64,000 nucleotides of DNA from Lewinellaceae bacterium. GTDB taxonomy: Bacteria; Bacteroidota; Bacteroidia; Chitinophagales; Saprospiraceae. The translations under genes were made by a program, and so were the position numbers. Every line of letters starts with the position of its first letter. Within the stretch, counting starts at the first letter, position 1. This document shows positions 32,476 through 42,967 of this stretch, piece by piece. The stretch spans positions 26,994 to 90,993 of the forward strand of contig JADJSY010000029.1 in assembly GCA_016711435.1 (NCBI GenBank), in the 5' to 3' direction. The notes under the pieces were generated by a model that worked only from the letters and a program-made list of their open reading frames with translations, ran no database searches and was not told the origin of the DNA.

Positions 32476-32587
32476 TTATGAGTTATGAGTTATGATTGAA
32501 AGTCAATTTGTTTAGGCTGGAATGAAAAAGAAGCATTCTTCTCATTCCAGCCAAATATTCAGCGTTCATCATTCATCATTCATCATT
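32457..32587. repeat. Intergenic palindrome, GATGAAT words, convergent genes
   Basis: The left side is GATGAATGATGAATGA and GAGTTATGAGTTATGA, then GGCTGGAATGA. The right side is TCATTCCAGCC, then TTCATCATTCATCATTCATC. It separates two converging genes and may terminate both. Confidence 0.8.
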
Positions 32588-32590
32588 TTT

Positions 32591-35500
32591 TCAAAACCGG
32601 ATCATCTTTTGAACCGCCCGCTGCTCCGCCGTTTCCAACTGGTAATACAGAACGCCCGGTTGAACAGCTGTCAGGTCAATCATCACCGAGTGCATGCCCT
32701 GTGTGAAGAATCCCGATTGTGTAAATACAACCTTTCCGTTGCTATCGAACACCCGTAGAGTGGCCTCCGATGCGCGGGGCAACTGGAAGCGGATCAGCGT
32801 TTTATCAGTAAAAGGATTGGGCTGGTTTTGCAACAGCGCAAAGCCGTCGACATCTGTAAAACTCAATGCCACATGCGCAGGAATAACCTGATTTTCCGCT
32901 CCCGGTAACCAGGCAGCAGCAGGTGTTATTTCGCTGCCGAGTCGCAGCAGATCGCACAACTCGCCTGCACGCGCAGCCCTGAACCGCAGGGAAAAAGTGC
33001 TGGGCTTTGTGTTTTCACAAGACACCGTAAGCGCGTTTTTTTCAGAAAAATGGGCAAACTGATCGGACGACATGCCTTTGCCCGGCAGTATTTCCAGCAA
33101 TTCCATATCCTGGTACTGCATGGTAAATTGAAAACCCTCGCTCGGCTGAAGGGTGGAAAAAGTAGCGGTGAACTCTTCGCCATCCGCCACACTCCTTTGC
33201 CTGGTTTGTAAAGCCAACACCCGTTCCCGGCGTTCCGGGATGTCCGTATCAACGTTTTGCGGATCAACAGAGGCATTTACGTCGCCGACTTTCAGCCCGA
33301 TAAAATCAAACAAGCCCCCGTTCAAAAAGTAATAAGAAGTGTCGGACTCCGGGAAAACCGGCTCAAACGGATTGATCGGATCCGGGAATACATAAGTAGC
33401 CGGGACAAAACGCCAGGTCGTGTTATCCGGCAGGGCATCATAAATGCCCAGAATCAGTTTCCGAAGTTCCACTACATCAAAAGAGGTGACGAGGCCTGAT
33501 CTATTGGCATCGGCAGCAATAATCTTGTAAGGCGAATCGAGGGTGTCTAATCCGAGTATGTGTCGGGAAATCTGGAGCAGGTCAAATGTGGAAACCCCAT
33601 TGAATGGCGAGGTATTTTTATACGGATAAACGGCGGCGGTACCGCCGGTAAAAGCCGATCCGATCGACACCGGATCTACAAAAATATCGTATGCGCCGTT
33701 CAGGTCAGTGGTATCGGAAAGTGTTAAACTGCCGGCGCCCTTTACCAAATAGCTCAGTATGGAAACGTCTTTTACGCCATCCCCATCTTCTGTTGTTACC
33801 ATCCCGACTATATGATTGGCTTGTGGCGGCACTTCCAGGTCGCAACTATCCACATGAACGTTCACCTCGCAAAAACGCGCATTCCCCGAGGCGTCCCTTG
33901 CCCAAACTTCGACCACCTTGTCGGTGTTACCATCGGCAACGCAAGTAAAATCAATCTCCTGCGCTGCTATAGCAGGGAATCCTGTCCCAACGCCTGAAAG
34001 GCGCAAACCCCTTTCCAGGAGATTTGAAGGCGTACAATTATCCGTAGCGCTCCACAATAAATCGGCTAATTGAAAGGTGGCAATGCCCGGATTTTCCTCG
34101 AAATAGATCGTCGTTTCATCGGGACAAATGATATCAGGAGCCTTCCCGTCGCGGATAGAAAAATTGCTGGAACAGGTCGTCTGGTTGCCGCACTCATCCG
34201 TGATGTACCATTCAATACGATGCATGCCATGAGGCAGTTGCGGCACAATGTAAACATTCTGGGCAACCAGCGTATTAAAGCGCAAAGCGGCCGTGGCCTG
34301 CGCAGTCGACTGTACTACCTGTAAAGCAAATCCCCACTTTTGACTGGCCGACACCTGCCGTTCGTCGAACTGGCGGATCGTACCGCCGCTATTATTCGGC
34401 GTATTGACATTATTGTATCGTATGGTATTGAAACCGGGCAAATTATCGCTGCTCACCACCGTTTCCTGTATTTCATCGCCATTCAGATCGAGGAACAGGA
34501 GGTAACGGAAAGTCAACGCTCCACCGCTGCAAAGGTCAGTGGCCGTAATACTTAAATCCACCGGCGCCTCGCACAAGTTACTGGTTTGATTGAATGGATC
34601 TTCCCAGTAACTTTCGTTCCATAGTTGTGTATTGTTATTCGACGAATCCACTACAACTAATTGATTCGTCAGACAATTTTCAAGAACAGGCGGCTGGTTA
34701 TCGATGATGCGAATGGTCTGTTTATACTGATAACCATTCGTATTGGGCGACCAGAAATTTCCAAACAGGGCGGTAGGCGCCCATTCACCGGTTGTACCCG
34801 GCGCCGAAACGACCGGACCTGTCAGAAAGGGAGGATTGGGAATAGTAACCAGCGGAATTCCTGAATTGAACTGGCAAAGATTACGCACATACCAGGTTCG
34901 TTCTATTTCAGAACAAACATTCGGGATGCCCGTATTCACTACATCAGTAAAGGAGACGTCAATAAATTCGCAACCGCCCGGCAACTGAAATATTTCAGGC
35001 TCCCCGTAATCGCCTGACGCCATGCAGGTCGCCATGTTCAAGTCGTCGGGAAATCGCACATAATAGTGCTGCGGCGCAGGTTCGACAGTGATTTGTTGCA
35101 AACAATAAGACGTTTGCCCGATCGAATTGACAATAAAAAAAACACGTGTGATTTGACCTGTTTTGCATAAGGTGTCGAAGAGAGATAAATCCAGTTCAAT
35201 AAAACTGGAATCGACCACGCAGGAGCTGGGGAAATTGCCGTAAGCAGCAAGAGTCGGGTCAAATTCGGCACAATTAACCGTGATGTCCGGCAAATTATCA
35301 CATAGCGGGGGAAATGTATCCCTCAATATAACACGAGTGGTGCACTGAGCAAAATGACCTATTCCAAAAGTGTCCTGCACGGCGCCCGATGGCGGCGCGT
35401 TATCATATACCCGAAGCGTCGCCGTCAGCGTATCTCCCAGATCGCCACAGCACAGCAACATCGTATCATCAAAAGCCGGCGCAGCCTGACAATCGCCTGC

Positions 35501-37141
35501 TTTATTCAATTTGGCTTTGAAAGCGATGGGCAGGCAATTGTCTGTTGAACCGATATCCAGTATCCCGGCGGGCACCAGGGCGCGCCCGTCCGGCCCCAAA
35601 TGCACCACGATCAAATTTTTACAAACAGCAAGCGGCGGCGTCATATCAAGTACGGTAATCTCAAATTGACAACTGCCGGTGTTACCGCAGGCATCAGTGG
35701 CAATATAGGTGAGCTGGGTTGTACCCACCGGAAATTGCGTTACGTCATCCAATACGCCCAGGGTATCTAATACAGCCGGATCGTTGCCAGGAAAATCCGA
35801 CAACGCACCCAACTTTGTCCGCATGGTATCGCCCTGCATCCAGCGCGCCTCAATGGAAGCAATATACGAGCACCCATCGCTGATGACGGCATCCGGCAAG
35901 GACACCGTTCCCCGGCACGCAGTCGCGTTCACGGTTACGGTCAGTTGAGCGGAACAAGCCAGATCGGGCGGCAAAGTATCCTGTATATCAATGAGTTGTA
36001 TTCCTGACTGCTCTTCCGACGTTTCTGTGTCCAGCAGGTACCAGTTTCTGAAAACCTGTTTAGACCGGCCACAGGTAGCGCCGATGCTGTCGACATGCGT
36101 AAAAATAATGGCGCAGCCATCGATCGGAAAAATATGATCTGCATAAACGATATAGGGTTGTCCTGCCACAGCAGGAGCATAAGCGACCGAATCGGCGCAC
36201 GCATACGTTACATCTGCCGGGAAAAGCACATCCTCCAGGTTACTTTTTGTCTGGTAGATAAATTGCTCGCAGGTAGAACTATTGCCGCTGTCGTCAGTAG
36301 CAGTCCATACCCGGCGAGTAAATTTGAGAACTTGCGTAAGCGGATCGTACACGTCGACAAAATCAAGTGTGCTCAAAAAACTGGTGTCCGTCAGTGTACC
36401 GCAGGCATCGCTGATTTGTGGAAAAGCGGTGGTAATACCGAGGCTGTCATATAAATATTCAGGCCAGGCTGAAGCAATTTCGCACGGAATAACAATATCC
36501 TCACACAACATATTCGGCCCCTGCACATCTCGAACGGTGACGCTACCGGTACACATATTGGTATTGTGAATGTTCCTTACCCGAAACATATATGTTTTAT
36601 CTTTATCTGTAATATTGAATATGCCGGGCAACCAGGGACCATTACCCAATGGCAACGATTTATCCACTTCCAGCAAATAACTTTCCGGGCAGCCTGGTTG
36701 TAAATTTTCCAGGAAAAAAGTAGCCGGAGGTATCGCTACACAGTTACTCCCCAGGCTGACTTCCCGGGCGGGCCAACAGTCGACGAGATGCGGAAAATTG
36801 TTGACGGTTACGGTGAAGGAGCAAGCCGCCGAATTGCCTTCTGCATCCGTTACGAGAAATGAATTGACGGTTTGTCCGATCGGAAATGGCTCCAGGTTTG
36901 ATAAACCGCCGAGTTGTGTCAACACAAATCCCGGTTCATCGTCGTAGGCCACCACGGTATAGTTATACAAGGTGTCGCATTCGCCCGGCGCCAATGTAAA
37001 GGTTGTGTTGGCTGGACAGTTGATGGCCGGAGGCGACGAGTAGGCAGGCTTTGGCTCAGGATGGTTCATGTGGGCCACGGGACTTTTGGCATTCAATTGT
37101 CCCAGAAAAAATAGCAGGGGAAGGAGTAGCAATCGGCTCAT
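32591..37141 (-). CDS. Very large secreted HYR-repeat protein with dockerin-like and T9SS domains
   Basis: The 1516-residue protein has a signal peptide (MSRLLLLPLLFFLGQLNA). At least five Cys-rich HYR/Ig-like modules follow (for example INCPANTTFTLAPGECDTLY, LDMTPPLAVCKNLIVVHLG, IRDGKAPDIICPDETTIYF). Near residues 1180-1310 come a CarboxypepD_reg-like unit and a dockerin-like pair (VSTFDLLQISRHILGLDTL and ADANRSGLVTSFDVVELRKL), then a Por-type sorting domain beginning LLQNQPNPFTDKTLIRFQL. It should be surface-attached or released by type IX secretion, likely in adhesion or matrix building. Such modular giants are typical of Saprospiraceae. Confidence 0.9.
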   Translation of the reverse strand: MSRLLLLPLLFFLGQLNAKSPVAHMNHPEPKPAYSSPPAINCPANTTFTLAPGECDTLYNYTVVAYDDEPGFVLTQLGGLSNLEPFPIGQTVNSFLVTDAEGNSAACSFTVTVNNFPHLVDCWPAREVSLGSNCVAIPPATFFLENLQPGCPESYLLEVDKSLPLGNGPWLPGIFNITDKDKTYMFRVRNIHNTNMCTGSVTVRDVQGPNMLCEDIVIPCEIASAWPEYLYDSLGITTAFPQISDACGTLTDTSFLSTLDFVDVYDPLTQVLKFTRRVWTATDDSGNSSTCEQFIYQTKSNLEDVLFPADVTYACADSVAYAPAVAGQPYIVYADHIFPIDGCAIIFTHVDSIGATCGRSKQVFRNWYLLDTETSEEQSGIQLIDIQDTLPPDLACSAQLTVTVNATACRGTVSLPDAVISDGCSYIASIEARWMQGDTMRTKLGALSDFPGNDPAVLDTLGVLDDVTQFPVGTTQLTYIATDACGNTGSCQFEITVLDMTPPLAVCKNLIVVHLGPDGRALVPAGILDIGSTDNCLPIAFKAKLNKAGDCQAAPAFDDTMLLCCGDLGDTLTATLRVYDNAPPSGAVQDTFGIGHFAQCTTRVILRDTFPPLCDNLPDITVNCAEFDPTLAAYGNFPSSCVVDSSFIELDLSLFDTLCKTGQITRVFFIVNSIGQTSYCLQQITVEPAPQHYYVRFPDDLNMATCMASGDYGEPEIFQLPGGCEFIDVSFTDVVNTGIPNVCSEIERTWYVRNLCQFNSGIPLVTIPNPPFLTGPVVSAPGTTGEWAPTALFGNFWSPNTNGYQYKQTIRIIDNQPPVLENCLTNQLVVVDSSNNNTQLWNESYWEDPFNQTSNLCEAPVDLSITATDLCSGGALTFRYLLFLDLNGDEIQETVVSSDNLPGFNTIRYNNVNTPNNSGGTIRQFDERQVSASQKWGFALQVVQSTAQATAALRFNTLVAQNVYIVPQLPHGMHRIEWYITDECGNQTTCSSNFSIRDGKAPDIICPDETTIYFEENPGIATFQLADLLWSATDNCTPSNLLERGLRLSGVGTGFPAIAAQEIDFTCVADGNTDKVVEVWARDASGNARFCEVNVHVDSCDLEVPPQANHIVGMVTTEDGDGVKDVSILSYLVKGAGSLTLSDTTDLNGAYDIFVDPVSIGSAFTGGTAAVYPYKNTSPFNGVSTFDLLQISRHILGLDTLDSPYKIIAADANRSGLVTSFDVVELRKLILGIYDALPDNTTWRFVPATYVFPDPINPFEPVFPESDTSYYFLNGGLFDFIGLKVGDVNASVDPQNVDTDIPERRERVLALQTRQRSVADGEEFTATFSTLQPSEGFQFTMQYQDMELLEILPGKGMSSDQFAHFSEKNALTVSCENTKPSTFSLRFRAARAGELCDLLRLGSEITPAAAWLPGAENQVIPAHVALSFTDVDGFALLQNQPNPFTDKTLIRFQLPRASEATLRVFDSNGKVVFTQSGFFTQGMHSVMIDLTAVQPGVLYYQLETAEQRAVQKMIRF

Positions 37142-37198
37142 GTTAGTTATCGGTTATTCGTTATCAGTGTTGATAATCAAGCATTTACAAAGGGCTTT
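37142..37198 (-). repeat. 5' module upstream of the HYR protein gene
   Basis: Towards the gene: CCCTTTGTAAATG, CTTGATTATCAACACTG, then ATAACGAATAACCGATAAC, then the ATG. The module is cut off upstream by the G/C island. Confidence 0.7.
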
Positions 37199-37571
<373 letters not shown>

Positions 37572-37581
37572 ATAACGAAAT

Positions 37582-38622
37582 TCACGCCCAAACCGAGCAC
37601 CCCTCCGTACAATTGGTACAAATATCGATCTGGTCGCGCCCCTTGAGGATATTGCGCCGGAATGCATTGTAGGCCGGGCTGTGCCAGAGCTCCGTGAACG
37701 GCATCGTTTTCAGGTCGCCCAGGCGGTGTTGGGCATCTTTATCAAAACAGCAGGGAACGACCAGGCCATCCCAGGTGATGACGCAGGAATGCCACAATTT
37801 CCAGCAGTGGTTGGCGAGGGCATTTTTAACAGACCATTGCCCGTCGGGTTGTTGTCGGTAACGCGCAAAGCGGTCGATGGTGGGAATCAGCGGATTACCT
37901 TGTTCATAATCATATACTTGTGCCGTTTTTAGTTTTACCTCATCCACGCCGATTTCCTTAGCCAGCCGATAAATATCGGGAATCTGGTGTTCATTCGGAC
38001 GTACCACCAGGAATTGAAAAACAATATGTGGATGACGGGCGCCGAGTTTCTTTTTCCAGGCCACCACATTGCGCGCGCCCTGCAGCACGGTTTCCAGTTT
38101 TCCTTCCACCCTGTATTGTTGGTAAGTATCCTGCGTGGTACCGTCTACGGAAATAATAAGCCGGTCGAGGCCCGATTCGACGGTGCGCCGCGCATTTTCA
38201 TCATTTAAAAAATGTCCGTTGGTACTGGTAATGGTAAAAATCCGCCGGTCGTGCGCATATTTCACCATCTCCAGGAATTTGGGATTGATATACGGCTCTC
38301 CCTGAAAATAAAAATACAGGTAAAAAAGATCGCGGTGCAGTTCATCCACCGTACGGCGGAAAAAATCTTCTTTCAAATTGCCCGTTTCCCTGCTGAAGGC
38401 CCGCAGGCCGCTCGGGCATTCGGGACAACGCAGGTTGCAGGCAGTGGTGGGTTCCATACTCACCGTCACCGGCAGGCCCCACTGCACCGGGCGGCGCAAC
38501 CACTTGGTCAGCTGGTACGAGGCCAGCACTTTGGCGAAGTTCCAGGCGCGCCGAGGCGTTATTTTGACTATGAAATTGAGGCTGTCATTCCAGGAGATAT
38601 ACATCATACAAAGGTAAACCAT
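37582..38622 (-). CDS. Radical SAM/SPASM domain protein
   Basis: The 346-residue enzyme has the radical-SAM cluster motif in EPTTACNLRCPECPSG (CxxxCxxC, about residues 61-68), a glycine-rich YLYFYFQGEPYINP strand, and RLIISVDGTTQDTYQQYR. The C-terminal SPASM region has the cysteines in CWKLWHSCVITWDGLVVPCC and CTNCTEGC for auxiliary clusters. It may modify a peptide or act on a lipid or cofactor; no precursor peptide is visible nearby. The 3' end directly abuts the G/C island. Confidence 0.88.
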   Translation of the reverse strand: MVYLCMMYISWNDSLNFIVKITPRRAWNFAKVLASYQLTKWLRRPVQWGLPVTVSMEPTTACNLRCPECPSGLRAFSRETGNLKEDFFRRTVDELHRDLFYLYFYFQGEPYINPKFLEMVKYAHDRRIFTITSTNGHFLNDENARRTVESGLDRLIISVDGTTQDTYQQYRVEGKLETVLQGARNVVAWKKKLGARHPHIVFQFLVVRPNEHQIPDIYRLAKEIGVDEVKLKTAQVYDYEQGNPLIPTIDRFARYRQQPDGQWSVKNALANHCWKLWHSCVITWDGLVVPCCFDKDAQHRLGDLKTMPFTELWHSPAYNAFRRNILKGRDQIDICTNCTEGCSVWA

Positions 38623-38686
38623 GATTCAAGGGATTTGGATGATGAACCGGATTAGATTTTTATGATTTACTTTTGCGTGAAAAAAC

Positions 38687-39178
38687 ATGTCTACAGAATC
38701 CAAAACCGGTAAAGGCGCCATGCGCGAAACAGCGCTCCTGATTGGTGTGGCGGCTGTTGGGCTGATCGGCTTGTTGGTACTCCAGTTTGCCCGCAAAGAT
38801 GCCGCCCCGCCCAAAGAAAAATCGATGGTGCAGGCGGAAAGCCAGCAGCAAAGCACCGACGCTCAAACCGCCGCGCCGCTACAACGTATTCCCGGCGAAT
38901 TGCTGCGCACCAGCGAATACCCGGAAGCAGGCAAACCATTTAAATTTTACATGATCAAATCCAGCACAGGACCCAGTTACCAGCTGGATTTTGGAGACGG
39001 AAGCCCCCGCAAAACTTTTGTGAACGGCGCAGTGAGCCACACTTTTAAAAAACACGGCCCCTGCATGGTCACACTGTATGCCTCGTACGAAGGCCAGGAA
39101 GTGCGGCTCGATACCCTCCAAAAAGTGGTAGCACGGGTGAAAACAGAAGCCCCAGTGGCGCCAATTGTTGATTTTTGA
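38687..39178 (+). CDS. Membrane-anchored PKD-domain protein
   Basis: The 163 residues begin with a cytoplasmic tail and one transmembrane helix (ALLIGVAAVGLIGLLVLQF, about 16-34), then a Gln/Ala-rich linker and a PKD-like beta-sandwich with YQLDFGDGSPRKTF and SHTFKKHGPCMVTLYASYEG. PKD domains mediate binding outside the cell. The function is unknown. No related genes are adjacent. Confidence 0.7.
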   Translation: MSTESKTGKGAMRETALLIGVAAVGLIGLLVLQFARKDAAPPKEKSMVQAESQQQSTDAQTAAPLQRIPGELLRTSEYPEAGKPFKFYMIKSSTGPSYQLDFGDGSPRKTFVNGAVSHTFKKHGPCMVTLYASYEGQEVRLDTLQKVVARVKTEAPVAPIVDF

Positions 39179-39453
39179 GACTTTAATTGCCCAAAAATCT
39201 CGGATGTATTGGGTACAATTACCCTTTTGAGTAGTTTTACCGCTTTAGAGCGTGCTAGAGAAAAGCGCAAAAAAAAAAAATTTAATTTTTGATCTTTTCC
39301 CATTTCCTCTTTTTGTTAAATAGCGCTGCTATTCGCCTCTAAAAACAGAATCTGGGACCAAAATCTTTGCCTGAAATTGCACTTTATTTTGGCGGTCCGG
39401 ATTATCCTGCCAAACGGCAGCTCAATCAAATTATCCAATCAATAAAATCAACA

Positions 39454-40503
39454 ATGAAGAAAATCGGAATTTTACATGGCAAAGAGCGCTCTTTCCCGGA
39501 GGCATTCGTAGCGCGCGTCAACTCCAAAAATGTGAAGGGAGTACATGCTGAACCCACACTCGTAGAAGAGCTGATGCAGGGCGAACCGAGTCCTTATGCG
39601 GTGATGATTGACCGGATCAGCCAGGACGTGCCTTTCTACCGCGCCTACCTGAAAAACGCCGCACTCAATGGCACGGCTGTTTTAAATAATCCTTTCTGGT
39701 GGAGCGCCGATGAGAAATTTTTCAACAATTGCCTCTCTACCAAAGTGGGCGTTCCCGTACCCCGCACCATCCTGCTGCCTTCCAAAGAAATGCCGCCGGA
39801 CACCTCCGGACAGAGTTTCAGCAACCTGAAATACCCACTCGACTGGGAAAAAATGATCGATTACCTCGGCGGTTTCCCACTCTTTATGAAACCGCACTCC
39901 GGCGGTGGCTGGAAAAGTGTGTATAAAATCGAAAACTTCGACGAATTCTTCCGCGACTACAACGAGACCAATACCCTCGTGATGATGCTCCAGGAAGCCA
40001 TCGACTTCGATGCCTATTTCCGCTGCTATTGCCTCGGCGGCAAATACGTGCGCATCATGGACTATGAGCCACGCAACCCGCATCACCTGCGTTATGTGGC
40101 CGACCACAAAGTATCCAAAGAACTGCGCGCACAAATGCATGACTACGTATTGAAGCTCAACCACGCACTGGGTTACGATTTCAATACGGTCGAATTTGCC
40201 ATCCGCGACGGCATTCCATATGCTATCGACTTCTGCAACCCGGCGCCCGATGCCGATATTGCTTCCGTAGGGGAAGAAAACTTTGAATGGGTGGTGGAAA
40301 ATGCCGCTAATATGGCTATCGAAAAAGCGCTCGCCCACAAAACCGGCGCGAATAACCTGACCTGGGGAAGCTATGTCGGCGGTGCAGTCAACGGATTAAT
40401 TCCCTCGATGCAGGTTGCTGAAAAAGCAGAGTGGCTGCTAAAAAAGCCACCCACAAGGCATCTAAAGCGAAAAAGTAAAACACCTTATAGGAATGAGGGA
40501 TGA
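39454..40503 (+). CDS. ATP-grasp family protein (RimK/D-Ala-ligase-like)
   Basis: The reading from ATG 39454 gives 349 residues: MKKIGILHGKERSFPEAF, WWSADEKFFNNCLSTKVGVP (ATP-grasp entry), FMKPHSGGGWKSVYKIENFD (ATP-binding loop), MMLQEAIDFDAYFRCYCLGG and TVEFAIRDGIPYAIDFCNP (metal-binding strand). It should couple ATP to ligation of a carboxylate with an amine or thiol; the substrate is unknown. The C-terminus is odd: adding one A at the A5 run near 40425 gives SRVAAKKATHKASKAKK and a stop at 40478, a more natural lysine-rich tail. The present frame instead runs into the GGATGAG repeat and ends RNEG. Confidence 0.8.
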   Translation: MKKIGILHGKERSFPEAFVARVNSKNVKGVHAEPTLVEELMQGEPSPYAVMIDRISQDVPFYRAYLKNAALNGTAVLNNPFWWSADEKFFNNCLSTKVGVPVPRTILLPSKEMPPDTSGQSFSNLKYPLDWEKMIDYLGGFPLFMKPHSGGGWKSVYKIENFDEFFRDYNETNTLVMMLQEAIDFDAYFRCYCLGGKYVRIMDYEPRNPHHLRYVADHKVSKELRAQMHDYVLKLNHALGYDFNTVEFAIRDGIPYAIDFCNPAPDADIASVGEENFEWVVENAANMAIEKALAHKTGANNLTWGSYVGGAVNGLIPSMQVAEKAEWLLKKPPTRHLKRKSKTPYRNEG

Positions 40504-40660
40504 GGAATGAGGAATGGCCGAGCGTGATGTCAAATTAGGAATGAGGAATGAGGAATGGCCAAACGTGATGTCCGACATCGCGCTTGGCCATTCCTCATCC
40601 CTCATCCCTAATTTGACATCCCGTTCGGCCATTCCTCATCCCTCAACCCTCATTCCTAAC
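40489..40660. repeat. Large palindrome with GGATGAG heptads and GGCCGAGCGTGATGTC motif
   Basis: The arms are about 85 nt (40489-40570 and 40572-40660). Each contains two blocks of GGAATGAGG words and two copies of the GGCC(G/A)A(G/A)CGTGATGTC motif. It overlaps the end of the ATP-grasp frame. The rest of the gap to 40898 shows no gene. Confidence 0.9.
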
Positions 40661-40898
40661 TTTGCCTTTCCCTTCCCCGGGTTGCACATTTCCCATTTTT
40701 TTTCGTCCGTTTCTAAAAAAAAACTACCGCAGAAAAGGCTTTTCCTACCCTAATAAGGTTAAAAGGCGACCAATCCGACATTTATTTTAAAAAACAAGCG
40801 CATCCGGGTTGATTTGGCACTCATTTTGGTCTATGATATATAACATTGGTAAAAAACAAGCCAGTGGCCCCAAATATCAAATTAACCATCATTGTGTC

Positions 40899-41555
40899 AT
40901 GAAAAAATTGAAGGTTTTTCCGGCTATTTTTCTGGTGTTGCTCAGCATCGCACACCTGCATGCCCAGGAACCAACTTTTCAGGATTTTCTGGATCAGTTC
41001 CCCAAAGCCACCCTGCCTTATACCTTTGATGCCGTAGAATTGCAGGATCAGATTGAAACGCGTCCGACGGCTAAAATCAAACGCCTCGGCTGGGAATTTT
41101 ACCAATTTTTACCCGAATTGGAGCGCAGCGCACAGTTTAGCAGCAAGCCGGTACATCCCGAGCCGGTAGCAGTTTTTCAAACCGACGAATTTTATGCCGT
41201 GTTGTACAACGTGGCCCGCGGCCTCACCCGCGGCACCAAAACATACAGCATCAGCGTATTTGAAAAAGACGGCGCTTATGTCGGCACCCATTTCGTTGCC
41301 GGCGTCAATGCAGAATACCTGACAGTCGCTACCATCGACGAGCAGTTAAAAGCCAGCGTGCTGGAATACCAGATCAGTTGGGAAAATGAGTTTCGCTACA
41401 ACGGCGCTCCCAACAACAAAGTCAGCAACCTGATCCTGAAGGATACACAAACGCTGGAACTGACCGCTCCCGGCAATCCCGATCCCATCGAATGGACGGC
41501 GCGCATGACGCCCGAACAGGTGGAAATGAGCGCGGATATTGCGAAGATGAAGTAG
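40899..41555 (+). CDS. Secreted hypothetical protein
   Basis: The 218-residue protein has a clear signal peptide (MKKLKVFPAIFLVLLSIAHLHAQ). The mature part has no domain I recognise; it contains FQDFLDQFPKATLPYTFDA, alternating beta-prone stretches (ISVFEKDGAYVGTHFVAGV) and ends MTPEQVEMSADIAKMK. Start 40899 is preferred over 40809 because it begins the signal peptide. It converges on the next gene with a 2-nt gap. Location is periplasmic or secreted; function unknown. Confidence 0.7.
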   Translation: MKKLKVFPAIFLVLLSIAHLHAQEPTFQDFLDQFPKATLPYTFDAVELQDQIETRPTAKIKRLGWEFYQFLPELERSAQFSSKPVHPEPVAVFQTDEFYAVLYNVARGLTRGTKTYSISVFEKDGAYVGTHFVAGVNAEYLTVATIDEQLKASVLEYQISWENEFRYNGAPNNKVSNLILKDTQTLELTAPGNPDPIEWTARMTPEQVEMSADIAKMK

Positions 41556-41557
41556 AT

Positions 41558-42055
41558 TCAAGCAGCCGGTATCTCTCCGTTTCGCTTCTTCCAATCCTCA
41601 AAACTCGATCCCGGTAAAAAGGAGATCACGTCGCCGAAACGGCCCGGCGCCCGCAACTTAAAGTTGATCACGCGCCTGCCTAAGCGCTTTTTTTCCTCGT
41701 AGCGCTCGATGTCCTGCCAGGGGTAACGCACCGCCGTCCAGTAGTTGGTGACGTAAATGTGCGTATCATCCGCATCCACCCGTTTCAGACGCCAGATGGT
41801 GCGACTTATGACTAACAGCCACAACAACCACAACACCACGACCGCAACACGCGCCCACAGCACCGGCACCGGCAGGTACAGGTCACTTTCATCGATGAAC
41901 AGAAAAGCCAGCATGAGTCCGCTGAGAAATACCGTTCCGAAAAAAGGTACAAAAATCCGCCAGAACAGCGTGAGGTTGGAAGAGAGTACCATTTGCCGGG
42001 AATGCCCGTTTTTGGGGAGATTCGCCGTATCTGTGGGGATTTGTTGTCGATCCAT
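41558..42055 (-). CDS. Membrane protein with two helices and a PH-like C-terminal domain
   Basis: The 165-residue protein has two transmembrane helices (RIFVPFFGTVFLSGLMLAF and ARVAVVVLWLLWLLVIS). A C-terminal stretch (RVDADDTHIYVTNYWTAVRY to SFLPGSSFEDWKKRNGE) resembles the bacterial PH-like domains found after two-helix hairpins. The function is unknown. Its 5' region is the GATAAC module. Confidence 0.65.
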   Translation of the reverse strand: MDRQQIPTDTANLPKNGHSRQMVLSSNLTLFWRIFVPFFGTVFLSGLMLAFLFIDESDLYLPVPVLWARVAVVVLWLLWLLVISRTIWRLKRVDADDTHIYVTNYWTAVRYPWQDIERYEEKKRLGRRVINFKLRAPGRFGDVISFLPGSSFEDWKKRNGEIPAA

Positions 42056-42057
42056 TG

Positions 42058-42170
42058 TTCCTTAAGTAGTTATCCGTTATTTGTTATTCGTTATCAGTGT
42101 TGATAATCAAGCATTTGCAAAGAATTTAATCAAAAATAATTTTGCACACCTGTTTATAACAAAATACCGC
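42058..42170 (-). repeat. 5' module of the 42055 gene
   Basis: Towards the gene: GTGTGCAAAATTATTTTTG, CTTTGCAAATGCTTGATTATC, AACACTG, then four GATAAC/AATAAC words. The GTGTGCAAAATTA extension is shared with the copy at 20304-20400. Confidence 0.7.
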
Positions 42171-42243
42171 GCAACGGAGGGAATTCCGGTGCGCGGCAAA
42201 GGTAATGTATGCGGAAGTGCTAAGTGGTCGTCTTGTAAAAATA

Positions 42244-42786
42244 TCAGAGTGATACAATGGAAGTATTATGTTCGGCAGGTCTCTTGATGTTTACATACTG
42301 AATATGAACGATCGTCACACTGCTTTCGTCGTGGGTATGCAGGTTTTCACCTAAAACAAACCGGTACGTGCCCGACTTTTGAAATACCGGCTGATTTTCC
42401 ATGATACCATAGATATACGGGTCGGCTTTGAAGGTCTGTGGATTGATCTTTAATGAATTCAAGTGCACAAATTGTTCGCTGGTAACGTATGGCTTCAGAT
42501 TGCCTACGGCGTTTTCCGCTGGGAAAACGACATAGAAAAATTTGCCGTCCGGATTAACCACACCCAGATAACGGGCGTGCGGCATGTCAAAATGCAGGTC
42601 GATGGTTTCACCTTTGTACAGGTATTCCTTTTCTGTCCACATTTTGGGTTTAGCCTCCATGTGAATAGGCTCAGGGGTACTGGTAAGAATCGGCTGGGAT
42701 GCCGGCCCTTTTGCGGACTGCTGCAAGGATTGCAGGGTGCCCGACAGCAGTAAGCCGGCGGCGGGGATAGCAAGGATTAATTTCAT
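42244..42786 (-). CDS. Secreted hypothetical protein
   Basis: The 180 residues from ATG 42786 start with a signal-like segment (MKLILAIPAAGLLLSGTLQS). The mature part has strands such as YLYKGETIDLHFDMPHARYL, FFYVVFPAENAVGNLKPYV and GTYRFVLGENLHTHDESSV. No known domain is recognised. An in-frame ATG at 42795 is also possible; 42960 lies within palindrome DNA and is rejected. Confidence 0.6.
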   Translation of the reverse strand: MKLILAIPAAGLLLSGTLQSLQQSAKGPASQPILTSTPEPIHMEAKPKMWTEKEYLYKGETIDLHFDMPHARYLGVVNPDGKFFYVVFPAENAVGNLKPYVTSEQFVHLNSLKINPQTFKADPYIYGIMENQPVFQKSGTYRFVLGENLHTHDESSVTIVHIQYVNIKRPAEHNTSIVSL

Positions 42787-42824
42787 AATATACATTTGAC
42801 TGGATGAAAAAATCGGTTCATTAT

Positions 42825-42967
42825 GTGTTTCGTGTGTAGTGTTTGGTGTTTGGGGGGCTTCGCTTTTGGCTATTGTAGGTAGTCCGAGCAGAAGAACCTT
42901 TCGTCTAAATTTTCCACTATCACCAAAAGCGAAGCCCCCTAAACACCAAACACTACACACGAAACAC
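42825..42967. repeat. Palindrome with 45-nt arms, GTGTTTG words
   Basis: The arms 42825-42869 and 42923-42967 match in 44 of 45 positions and contain GTGTTTCGTGTGTAGTGTTTG. A related word set is at 48268-48375. The remainder of the gap to 43288 shows nothing I can name. Confidence 0.92.
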